From: Deltaproteobacteria bacterium
GTDB lineage: Bacteria; Desulfobacterota; DSM-4660; Desulfatiglandales; HGW-15
Direction of reading: 5' to 3'
Length of the DNA: 29,718 nucleotides
NCBI GenBank assembly: GCA_020060215.1
Contig: JAGVAP010000012.1
Span: forward strand, 1 to 29,718
In this document: positions 1-7,054 of the stretch, piece by piece
Layout of the letters: every line of letters begins with the position of its first letter
Position numbering within the stretch: position 1 is the first letter of the stretch
Notes under the pieces: model-generated
The model's input: the letters and a program-made list of their open reading frames with translations, nothing else
Databases searched by the model: none
Told to the model about the DNA's origin: nothing
Position numbers and translations under genes: made by a program

Positions 1-193
1 CCTTGCGGTACCCTCCGCCCTTGGTGATGCAAAATCTCCTGGTCCGGAGATCGCCGTCCCTGTCGAGCTGCACGAGGACGTTGACTTTTGCGGAGCTTCC
101 GACCTGGGCCAGCTCCTCGATGTCGTCCAATGCCGCGGAGTCGAGATTGTTGTCCCCTGCCATGTAAATCATCACCGTCCATTTCGCCTTCAT
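1..193 (-). CDS. Clostripain-like (peptidase family C11) protein, N-terminal part
   Basis: Only the first 64 codons lie in the window; the gene runs off the left edge. The minus-strand translation begins MKAKWTVMIYMAGDNNLDSA and continues with a segment rich in D/E and V (DDIEELAQVGSS, VNVLVQLDRDGD). The WTVMIYMAGDNNL start followed by a VNVLVQLD strand is the typical N-terminus of clostripain-related caspase-fold cysteine peptidases. The catalytic His and Cys would lie beyond the window, so activity cannot be judged. The ATG overlaps the TGA of the upstream gene (ATGA), so the two are probably translationally coupled. No signal peptide is visible at this start. Confidence 0.8.
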   Translation of the reverse strand, partial: MKAKWTVMIYMAGDNNLDSAALDDIEELAQVGSSAKVNVLVQLDRDGDLRTRRFCITKGGGYRK

Positions 194-495
194 TCCCCGT
201 CTCCTTCCTTTGGCTTCCTGCCTTTCTTCCCTTGTCCTCCTTCCGTTTTCCCCCTTCCACCTTCCGCCCTTGTCGGCTGCTCGCTTTGCTTCTGTTCTCT
301 GACCTCTGTCTTCTGACCTCTGCCCTTCAGTGGTCTCCCCGGCGCCCTCCACTCCGTGTCGACCATCCTGAAGAACCACCGCCCATTGATGTTGAAGCAG
401 ACCTTTTTCTTCTCCCCGACGCTGGTGTCCACCTCCTCACCGACGGAGATGCCCGGGATCCTCGACTTGTCCTTGATGATTCGCCTTTTTTTCAT
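190..495 (-). CDS. Small basic hypothetical protein coupled to the clostripain-like gene
   Basis: A 101-aa ORF ending in a 4-nt ATGA overlap with the peptidase gene. I place the start at the ATG at 495 (MKKRRIIKDKSRIPGISVGE) because a GGAG lies about 7 nt upstream; the frame is open further upstream, to 537. The first ~65 residues look like a folded domain (KKKVCFNINGRWFFRMVDTEW). The last ~35 residues are low-complexity K/E/G/Q and are encoded by a purine-only tract that contains a short tandem repeat, so the C-terminus may be a repeat insertion rather than an ancestral part. No known family is recognised. Coupling suggests a function with the peptidase. Confidence 0.6.
   Translation of the reverse strand: MKKRRIIKDKSRIPGISVGEEVDTSVGEKKKVCFNINGRWFFRMVDTEWRAPGRPLKGRGQKTEVREQKQSEQPTRAEGGRGKTEGGQGKKGRKPKEGDGE
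200..330. repeat. Polypyrimidine tract with short tandem TGACCTCTG repeat
   Basis: The plus strand is almost entirely C/T from about 197 to 330. Around 297-323 a TCTGACCTCTG unit recurs about 13 nt apart. On the coding (minus) strand this is AGAGGTCAGA-type DNA that translates as QKTEVREQ. Similar purine-rich repeats that translate to SEVRGQ-like peptides are familiar in deltaproteobacterial genomes. Here the tract supplies the low-complexity C-terminus of the small basic protein. Confidence 0.6.
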
Positions 496-625
496 GACCA
501 TGCTCCGATCAGGTTCCCGCCTTTGAGTGTTTCTCAAGCATGCGGGTCCAAGGATAAACTTCAGACCGTCATGGAATCAAAGAAGGCGGGCAGGATGTGG
601 CAGGGTGTGACAGGGAAATCGAGGG

Positions 626-1213
626 TTGACTGAGGGTGAATGGAGGGACAGCCTCCAAGACCCATCGGAGGCGAGGGTGAACAAGGGATTCAATGAAACC
701 ACGGAAGAACAACAAGCCATCCTGGATGCGACAGGGAGGGTCCTCCTGGTAAATGTCAGGGCGGGGACGGAGAAGACCGCGACGCTCCGGATGATCTCCT
801 CTGCCCATCCGGACCGTAAGATCCTATACCTGGTCTTCAACCGCAAGGCCAGGGAAGAGGCCGAAGAGAAGTTCCCCGGGAATGTCCGGGTCAGTACGGT
901 CCACTCCCTCGCCTTCGAGGCCAAGTGGAAGGATCGGGTGGGACCTTTTACCGTGGCCGACATGCTACCCGGCCTTCAAGGGCCGGAAGAGCGGTCACCA
1001 GCTTGCCGCCCTGAGCCATGATTTTCTGGAGTTCTTCATGAACCGAATACAGCGAGCGCAAGCCCCGCAGCTTTCCTGAGGGGGTGGCGAGCGAGTCAAA
1101 CGAGATCAAAAGTCCTCGTGAGGTCGAAGACTCCCTGCGGCTTTTTGCAGGGAGCTTCAATTCCCCCTTCCCGAAGCTCGAGCCGGCCCTGGAGGTATTT
1201 CAGAAGGAATACA
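626..1213 (+). pseudogene. Decayed superfamily I (UvrD/PcrA-like) DNA helicase N-terminus
   Basis: The first frame, opening at TTG 626 with alternative starts such as GTG 676, encodes FNETTEEQQAILDATGRVLL, then VNVRAGTEKTATLR and LVFNRKAREEAEEKFP, then VRVSTVHSLAFEAKW. These match the Q-motif, Walker A, motif Ia and motif Ib order of UvrD-like helicases. The Walker A has Glu in place of the invariant Gly before Lys (GTEKT for GTGKT). Near 965 the homology moves to another frame (MLPAFKGRKSGHQLAALSHDFLEFF), stops near 1079, and reappears around 1117-1213 (EVEDSLRLFAG ... FQKEYMGGT). The motor C-terminal half is absent. A frameshifted, truncated remnant is the only reasonable reading. Confidence 0.75.
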
Positions 1214-1249
1214 TGGGAGGAACGTGAGCGAAGAGGTGAAAAAGCTCTT

Positions 1250-1351
1250 TCAAGGACCCCGGGGTTGCGCCATCAAGAGCACCGGAGCGACCTGCTGGAT
1301 CCCGTAGTATCGCCCGTCCCATGTCCTCTTGAATTCCAGGTTCGAAATCAC
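1250..1351 (-). CDS. 33-codon ORF overlapping the end of the GHKL ATPase gene
   Basis: A GTG codon overlaps the TGA of the GHKL ATPase gene (GTGA, positions 1351-1348). It opens a 33-aa frame that reads ISNLEFKRTWDGRYYGI and then QQVAPVLLMAQPRGP before a stop. The stop-start overlap resembles the junctions elsewhere in this operon, and the composition (W, two Y, F) looks protein-like. It could be a tiny sixth gene or the truncated start of a larger gene lost when the neighbouring helicase region decayed. No family is recognised, and chance cannot be excluded at this length. Confidence 0.3.
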   Translation of the reverse strand: MISNLEFKRTWDGRYYGIQQVAPVLLMAQPRGP

Positions 1352-2886
1352 CTCTTTCTGCCGATTGCAGCCAGTACCTTTTCTATGAGCCTGACTCGAT
1401 CGGTGACCTTTGGATAAATCTCGTAGACCTTCTCAAGTACCATCTGAATTATGCCGCGTTCTGTCCGTGAGAAATTCCCCGCCAGCATGGCGGTTATATC
1501 CGGCTTGCATTCTTCAAGGGTATTCACAAGGTCATCTATCTTTCCCAAACGCTTGCCGGCTTCATCCTTGATCTCTTCGTCTGTATTGCGCTTCTTCTGC
1601 AAACCCTCGAGTTCAGAACGGACTCCCCTCAGATCCTTGATGGCCTCTTTTTTGTGACCCTCGGAGACGAACCCCTTCTTGCTTTGGTTGTTGACAAGCA
1701 AAATCGCCTCATCTGCATGTTTTATGGGTCTCCGGGCGGCGTTCTTCTTGGAACCATCGCGGATCGTCTTTCTAAGAGGAACAGCGAGGTCTCTCTCTAC
1801 GCTCGTGAAGAAGGCGGATTTCAAGTCTCCGTCTTCGAAGTTGTCACGCCTGGCATTCGGTACAAGGCCCGGGTCAACGACATGGATTTCCCCCACGTTG
1901 TACTTGTTAAACCGGGCCTCTTGAAAGGTGCCGTCAAGCAGGCTCTTGTCTCCAAGCAGGATGTTGCCCACCCGAATCCTGATCCCGTCCACCCCGTCCT
2001 CGGCGCTGAGCTGGGCAAGGTTCATTCTCCGAATGCCCCGCCACCCGTGAGCGATGGCCTTTCCTTCCTGGTCTGTAATATCGAATTTGACCACATCGGT
2101 TATCTCGTCGGTTTGGCCCTTTCGAACAGTCACAGTCTGCGAGTAAGGCTTGAGTATCTCTTCACCATTTAAGTAGACGCGGTAGACGCTATAATTGGGA
2201 ACAACCTTGTTGAGCCAGTCGTGGAGTCCATCCCCATAGCTGAATCTCATGTTGTCGAAGGGGACCGGGGCGACTTGTGAAAGGTAGTGACTGACCGCGC
2301 GCGCATCCAGGAGCACGTTTTTCACGCATCGAACATTCTCCAACTCGACCTTGAAGTAGCTCTCATCTACTCGGCAATTGGGATCCTGCCTCTCCACATC
2401 GACGCATTCCTCGATCAAATCCTGTAATGTAAGGCTTCGCGCTGGGCGATTTGAGGGAGAGAGAAGCTGCTTGATCCGTTGGCAATCCCATCGACTTACA
2501 GTTTCCTTCTTCTCTCCGGCAGCCTTTGCCCGAAACCGAAGGGATTCGCAATATGCGACACCACCGAGTCTTCCTATTCCCCGAAAACCTCGTTCACGGT
2601 TCCCGAATTTGTCTGAATCTCCCACGCTGACCAGGATACGTTCGGCAGCCTCTGCAGCAAGTCCGAATCCGTTGTCTGAGATCTCTATCCTATGCTCCCT
2701 CGGCTCGATGGTAATTCGGATTTCGTAGCTTGAGCGCGGAATGGCACAGGCTCGGCTGGCAGCGTCAATCGCATCCGCAGAGTTCTGAATATATTCTCGA
2801 TAGATGCAAAGCGGGTTGTCATACATTCCGCTTGTCAAGGTGTCAAGCAGATATCGGCCGATCTTGTACGCATGTCGTTCAACCAC
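1348..2886 (-). CDS. GHKL (HSP90-like) ATPase, last main gene of TIR-radical SAM-NurA-HerA operon
   Basis: A 512-aa protein with a Bergerat-fold ATP-binding domain at the N-terminus. The N box is EYIQNSADAID (31-41), the G1 box is DNGFGL (71-76) and a glycine-rich lid, RGFRGIGRLGG, lies at 99-109. The EYIQNSADAI signature and the long non-kinase C-terminal part place it with HSP90/MutL/MORC-type ATPases, not histidine kinases. Residues ~400-512 are rich in K/E and include a likely coiled coil (LRGVRSELEGLQKKRNTDEEIKDEA, split here for clarity as LRGVRSELEGLQKK then RNTDEEIKDEA). The start is a GTG with AGGAG 8 nt upstream, 11 nt after the HerA stop. Family members act by ATP-driven dimer closure; the substrate here is unknown. 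In context it is inferred to be an ATP-dependent clamp or sensor of a defence complex. Confidence 0.85.
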   Translation of the reverse strand: MVERHAYKIGRYLLDTLTSGMYDNPLCIYREYIQNSADAIDAASRACAIPRSSYEIRITIEPREHRIEISDNGFGLAAEAAERILVSVGDSDKFGNRERGFRGIGRLGGVAYCESLRFRAKAAGEKKETVSRWDCQRIKQLLSPSNRPARSLTLQDLIEECVDVERQDPNCRVDESYFKVELENVRCVKNVLLDARAVSHYLSQVAPVPFDNMRFSYGDGLHDWLNKVVPNYSVYRVYLNGEEILKPYSQTVTVRKGQTDEITDVVKFDITDQEGKAIAHGWRGIRRMNLAQLSAEDGVDGIRIRVGNILLGDKSLLDGTFQEARFNKYNVGEIHVVDPGLVPNARRDNFEDGDLKSAFFTSVERDLAVPLRKTIRDGSKKNAARRPIKHADEAILLVNNQSKKGFVSEGHKKEAIKDLRGVRSELEGLQKKRNTDEEIKDEAGKRLGKIDDLVNTLEECKPDITAMLAGNFSRTERGIIQMVLEKVYEIYPKVTDRVRLIEKVLAAIGRKR

Positions 2887-2897
2887 TGTTCAATCTC

Positions 2898-4526
2898 CTA
2901 ATGGACTTTTTGATAATAAGCCGGTTTGGGGAAAACAACCTTCAGCATTGACCGGAAGATGGGATGCTGGATGATGAGATGGCCCTGCTTAAGCCGAGTC
3001 ATCATATTGGTGAAGCTCTTCGGCAAAGGCCGATAATCCGAAGTGCCTATCTCAACGGCGTTGGTCCTGCCATAGACATTTGTAGCGCAATTGCCTTTGA
3101 CCCGCCCATGGACCTCGCTTCTGAATTGCTCGGCCGCGAACAAGACAATTCCCAGCGAGCGGCCGCGCTCCGTGATTTCAAGAAGATCCCCGATTATAGG
3201 TGAGCTCTTGACTGCCTGCGGAGCATACTTGTTCAGTTCATCGACAAAAATGATGATGCGCTCAGGGCACTCCTCCTCTCCCTCGGTCTTCAGGCGATAG
3301 GCAGCGCGGACGACGTCTCCAAAAACGAGACACTTTTGTTGCTCCGGTATCTGCGCAATATCGACGACCAGAGTGTCCCCAGGCTTGATCTTGGAAATCT
3401 CCTCTGCCAGGTGCACATGATGCTTTTCCGGCATTCCGGACCGAGCGTCCTGGAAAATTCCAGAGGTGTCGTTCGATACTATGGTGCTTACCAAACGCTT
3501 GAACCGGCGCCAGCTGACCACTGGAATGGTATCTCCCTTGCCTGCCTGGCAGCGAAGGGCAAGTTCAGTATTCAGAGCATTCCAATCGGACACCGTGTCA
3601 AAGCGCGGTGATGTGAGAATTTCGTTCCGAATGGCCTCCAAGGTAAAATTTGGATCATCGATATTGCTCATCAATAGATCGAGCTTCTCCCGGTCATGCT
3701 GATAGGTATAAATGTAGTTCCCCGCTTTCCCTTCTCTAAACAGTCTTGTGAGCGTGCCTTCATCGCACCACGTGTTCGCATAATGCCTTCCATCTTTGAC
3801 GTAGGGGAAAAAATACCGGACATTATCAAACGCCTTGGCCTTGAGGCCGCAGTTTTCCCACTCCTTTTCCACTCCAGAGGTCAGATCCGGGCGCATCTGG
3901 TCGATGAAAAGCAGGTCATCGCCCTTTACATTCATGATGATATTGGCCGTTCTTCTTGATTCCGCGGACTGGCAGATTGCTTGAAGCAGGAACATGGCGT
4001 AAGTAGTCTTCGTGGCAAGGCCGGATATCCCAGAGATATTGATGTGCGCTCCTTCCGGGCCTATGAGGAAAGCCGAATCAAGAAAAACCGGAACGATTGT
4101 GGAGTTGGAAAGACTGAGAAAGCCTGCGGGGACGCGCCGCTCCCCGGGGATCGCATCAATCCCTAAAGCTTGTCTGATCTCATCTTCTGAGGCGAATCGC
4201 ACAGGTGCACCGTCCAACAACGGCATATAGATCTCGCGGTCATTATTCAGTACCTCGACTCCGGCGTAAGTGGTGCCCAATCGGGGTGTCGTGACATCCA
4301 CATCCACCATCCCGAAGTCGGAGGAGACATAATTTGCTATGTGACTGGGACTGTCGGCGGTGTGATAAATCTCACGAATCACTCCCACCGTGGTACTTCC
4401 AGCGGCGTTCGGCACCGACACAAGATCGAAGGGGGCAACGATCACATCGTCCTGCAACCAGAATGCGAAGTCGTCCGCCGATGTCGGCATGTTCTGAGTG
4501 GCGGAGACTTTTCCGATAATGGTCAT
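2898..4526 (-). CDS. herA: HerA-like hexameric DNA-translocase ATPase
   Basis: A 542-aa protein. I choose ATG 4526 (MTIIGKVSATQNMP) because it overlaps the TGA of the nurA-like gene (ATGA); the frame stays open to 4631, but that extension lies inside the nurA-like gene. Residues 1-~130 fit the beta-barrel (HAS-barrel) that precedes the HerA motor. The P-loop is GISGLATKTTYA (166-177), where the Gly before Lys is replaced by Thr. Walker B is IIIFVDE (424-430), followed by LNKYAP and the sensor-like segment ERGRSLGIVLFAAEQ (453-467). HerA pumps DNA and activates the nuclease NurA in archaea. In bacteria, HerA homologues pair with SIR2 or DUF4297 effectors in phage defence. Gene order next to a NurA-like protein supports the assignment. 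Confidence 0.85.
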   Translation of the reverse strand: MTIIGKVSATQNMPTSADDFAFWLQDDVIVAPFDLVSVPNAAGSTTVGVIREIYHTADSPSHIANYVSSDFGMVDVDVTTPRLGTTYAGVEVLNNDREIYMPLLDGAPVRFASEDEIRQALGIDAIPGERRVPAGFLSLSNSTIVPVFLDSAFLIGPEGAHINISGISGLATKTTYAMFLLQAICQSAESRRTANIIMNVKGDDLLFIDQMRPDLTSGVEKEWENCGLKAKAFDNVRYFFPYVKDGRHYANTWCDEGTLTRLFREGKAGNYIYTYQHDREKLDLLMSNIDDPNFTLEAIRNEILTSPRFDTVSDWNALNTELALRCQAGKGDTIPVVSWRRFKRLVSTIVSNDTSGIFQDARSGMPEKHHVHLAEEISKIKPGDTLVVDIAQIPEQQKCLVFGDVVRAAYRLKTEGEEECPERIIIFVDELNKYAPQAVKSSPIIGDLLEITERGRSLGIVLFAAEQFRSEVHGRVKGNCATNVYGRTNAVEIGTSDYRPLPKSFTNMMTRLKQGHLIIQHPIFRSMLKVVFPKPAYYQKVH

Positions 4527-5665
4527 AGCTGGACCTTTCTTTTCAACAAGGTTCGGTAAAAATGGTCGCTGACAAACTTCCGCCGCTGAAGCTGCTCCGT
4601 AAGATAGATGGGATAGATATGTGATGCCCATCGGAAGTCCACTCCGTAAGGGCTCACAGTCCGCTCCAGCAATACGAAGCGGGAAATGTTGTCGACAACG
4701 TCCCTGGACAGGCCGTCCTCCCTCTCTCTCTGGTCGACCAAAACCTTCTCAACCTTGACTATGCCGGCAAACGGGAATGGCATCCTCTCCATCGGCTGAA
4801 TCCGCAAGTACCAGAAAGCGTACCGGGTGCCGGAGTGCTGCTCTTTCAAGAGAAAGGCACTCGTCCTATCGCCAACGTGCCGAAGCTTGATGAGGTGCGC
4901 CCCGATCTCATGTGTGCGTCCAACCATGCCCTTCAGGTGCAGGTTAAACCGCTTCGAAATGCCTATGGCGTATCTAAGGCAGGCCCTGCGCTCATCCCTG
5001 ACTCGTTGGAACTGGAGAGCCCCATCCACCACGATCATGCTTCTTTGTTGGATGGTGCCCTCATTGGCCATTTCCTCTAAGAATGAGACCTCCAATGACT
5101 GCATCTCCGTGTTAAGACGCGCAAGGGCATCGTTTCGGGGCTCCTCCTCGTGTCGCAGTTTAATAAACATCACGTTTAATTTTTGCCGGGGAAAAGAGCG
5201 ATCCACCACCTCCTTGATGGCCGATGCATCTTCCTGATTTATCCCGGCGCCGCCCACAGGCAACAGTAACAACCCCCGGTTCTCATGGCGGCGTAGGGAA
5301 ACGCGCCCCGTTTCTCTTGAGCGTTCCAACACAGCGGAAGATATTTGGCCTGCCAGGATGGGAACCATTGATCCGGAAGGTGTAGCCATATCGCACAAGT
5401 AATAGGCTCGTCGGCAGCCGTCCAGAAAATAGATAAGAGGGCTGGAGCTACGGGCTATGGGAGGTCCGGCACGGTCTAGGACGTTGGTAATCTCGTCCCG
5501 CAGTCGTGTCGCATACTCCCCCAACTCACTCCTCGCCACATCATCCGGCCGTATATTGCCATCCTGGGGAATTTCATCGAACTCTTCGGGATTTGAAGGG
5601 ATTACCGGGAAGGTATCAGGGTTGTACCGCTTCAGGAGTCCGAAAAGGGTGGTCTGCTCACTCAT
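4523..5665 (-). CDS. nurA: NurA-like nuclease
   Basis: A 380-aa protein. Start ATG 5665 (MSEQTTLFGLLKRYNPD) overlaps the end of the radical SAM gene by 8 nt; the frame extends to 5689, but the extra residues look non-homologous. Three features fit the NurA 5'-3' nuclease fold: an early acidic strand, LIYFLDGCRRAYYL (Asp82); a second acidic strand, SMIVVDGALQFQ (Asp214); and a C-terminal IYPIYLTEQLQ segment resembling the conserved YP-x2-L element. In NurA the two Asp positions bind catalytic metal. The gene directly precedes the HerA-like ATPase with a 4-nt overlap, the conserved pairing of these partners. Identification is by motif and context, because NurA sequences diverge strongly. Confidence 0.75.
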   Translation of the reverse strand: MSEQTTLFGLLKRYNPDTFPVIPSNPEEFDEIPQDGNIRPDDVARSELGEYATRLRDEITNVLDRAGPPIARSSSPLIYFLDGCRRAYYLCDMATPSGSMVPILAGQISSAVLERSRETGRVSLRRHENRGLLLLPVGGAGINQEDASAIKEVVDRSFPRQKLNVMFIKLRHEEEPRNDALARLNTEMQSLEVSFLEEMANEGTIQQRSMIVVDGALQFQRVRDERRACLRYAIGISKRFNLHLKGMVGRTHEIGAHLIKLRHVGDRTSAFLLKEQHSGTRYAFWYLRIQPMERMPFPFAGIVKVEKVLVDQREREDGLSRDVVDNISRFVLLERTVSPYGVDFRWASHIYPIYLTEQLQRRKFVSDHFYRTLLKRKVQL

Positions 5666-7028
5666 CGCCGTCACACCCGCTCTCCTCAAGGTGGGCCTCT
5701 ACCAACCTGCGAACACGGCGGGATCGCAACTTAGGATATGCCCTATGCATCGCACTCTTGTCATTTCGCCCAACAATATCCCTGAATTCACGCAACTGAC
5801 TTTCAGACAATTTTCGAAAAGTCGACCGCCACGACTGGGCGCTCTCCTCGTAGGTGTTCCGGTAGACAATATACCTGTCCGGCATCCAGATGATCTCAAG
5901 AAATTCCTCGGGCGATTCACCGAAGGCCCGAAGGAAAAAGTCCATCCTATGGCTCACGAGGCCCTTTGTCACGTTAAGGATACACTGAAGCCCGCGGATT
6001 TCCCTGGCGGTCCAAAGCGGACCCACATGCCGTCTGTCAACCCGGTCCAAGGGGGCGAAACGCATTGGGAAGGTGTACATGTAAAGATCGAGCTCCGAGT
6101 TCAGTTCAACACAATGGCGCAGACGGCTATATAGGTCTGCGGGTCCGTCTTCCCAGTTGTAGAGAACGTAGGCGGAGAGGTCGCGCAACCCTTCGGCGCC
6201 GAGATATCGAACAGCTCGGTCGAACACCCGGCGCTCTTTCACGCTGTCATACGCAAGGCGTAGCGGCTCGACACAGATTGAGGCAAGGGCCTTCGCCTTC
6301 TCTCTGTCGATGAGTGAGGCGTCAACCCCCTGGTTGAAATCCACAAATCGTTTGCGACCGTTGCGTCTAGCCCCTCGATGGAATCCGAGCCGTACAATGT
6401 CGCCAATGATCCGGTCAAACTCGTTCGATGCAAGTACATTGTTATCCATTAGGACAAGATGCTGCTTTTCTCCGTATTCTTGACGAATTGCGTCCACATA
6501 GGAATAAAGCCCGGAGTAGTGAACGAAGTCCGGCTCGATGAGGTGCACCGCGCAAAAACGACAGCGGTTGGGGCACCCCCGGGTGGCATAGCCGAAATAG
6601 CAATCACTCAGTCCGTAGGTATAGCCCACACTCTCCAGAAGGGAATAATCCGGGATAAGAGAATCAACGATCACATCGTCGTCGCCTAAAATCCCGGGCT
6701 TGTCAAGTAAGCCTACATGAGGGAAGAGGCCTGTTTCTCGAAAGATAACTCCAGGGTAGAGGGAAGCGTATATGCCGCCCACGAACATGCGATCCAGGTC
6801 ATTCCCCACCATTTTCTTATAGTGAAGAATCGTGTCAATCGTCTTCCGGTGCTGAAAAGAGAAAAGGGACGTGACATACACCCGGTCCCAATAGGTGTCG
6901 TCCTTTATTTTGCCTCTCACAAATTGGACGTTGTCCCCCCGCTCCTTGTGGTAGGTACCGATCTTGAGGAGCCCCAGCGGTGGAAAGCGGGAAGCGTAGT
7001 CTGGTTCGACAAGCAGGATGTTCTTCAT
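5658..7028 (-). CDS. Radical SAM protein (B12-dependent-type architecture) in defence-like operon
   Basis: A 456-aa protein starting at ATG 7028 (MKNILLVEPDYASRFPPLGL), with AGGGATCAGGA just upstream; the frame is open to 7205 but lies largely inside the TIR gene. The radical SAM cluster motif is RGCPNRCRFCAVH (Cys152, Cys156, Cys159; CxxxCxxC). The N-terminal ~130 residues have the LLVEPDY...PPLGLLKIGTY pattern of the Rossmann-like domain found before radical SAM domains in B12-dependent enzymes, but no DxHxxG cobalamin motif is visible. A further strand, VDFNQGVDASLI, fits the TIM barrel. The protein is not viperin-like by length or order. The substrate is unknown; it could modify DNA, a nucleotide or a peptide. 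It sits between the TIR and NurA-like genes. Confidence 0.85.
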   Translation of the reverse strand: MKNILLVEPDYASRFPPLGLLKIGTYHKERGDNVQFVRGKIKDDTYWDRVYVTSLFSFQHRKTIDTILHYKKMVGNDLDRMFVGGIYASLYPGVIFRETGLFPHVGLLDKPGILGDDDVIVDSLIPDYSLLESVGYTYGLSDCYFGYATRGCPNRCRFCAVHLIEPDFVHYSGLYSYVDAIRQEYGEKQHLVLMDNNVLASNEFDRIIGDIVRLGFHRGARRNGRKRFVDFNQGVDASLIDREKAKALASICVEPLRLAYDSVKERRVFDRAVRYLGAEGLRDLSAYVLYNWEDGPADLYSRLRHCVELNSELDLYMYTFPMRFAPLDRVDRRHVGPLWTAREIRGLQCILNVTKGLVSHRMDFFLRAFGESPEEFLEIIWMPDRYIVYRNTYEESAQSWRSTFRKLSESQLREFRDIVGRNDKSAMHRAYPKLRSRRVRRLVEAHLEESGCDGDE

Positions 7029-7054
7029 TCCTGATCCCTTTTTCGGCGGCTGCT

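Noticed and set aside
4827..5237. Long plus-strand frames opposite the NurA, HerA and GHKL genes
   Set aside because: They lie wholly opposite well-supported genes and have no motif; antisense shadows of GC-rich coding DNA.
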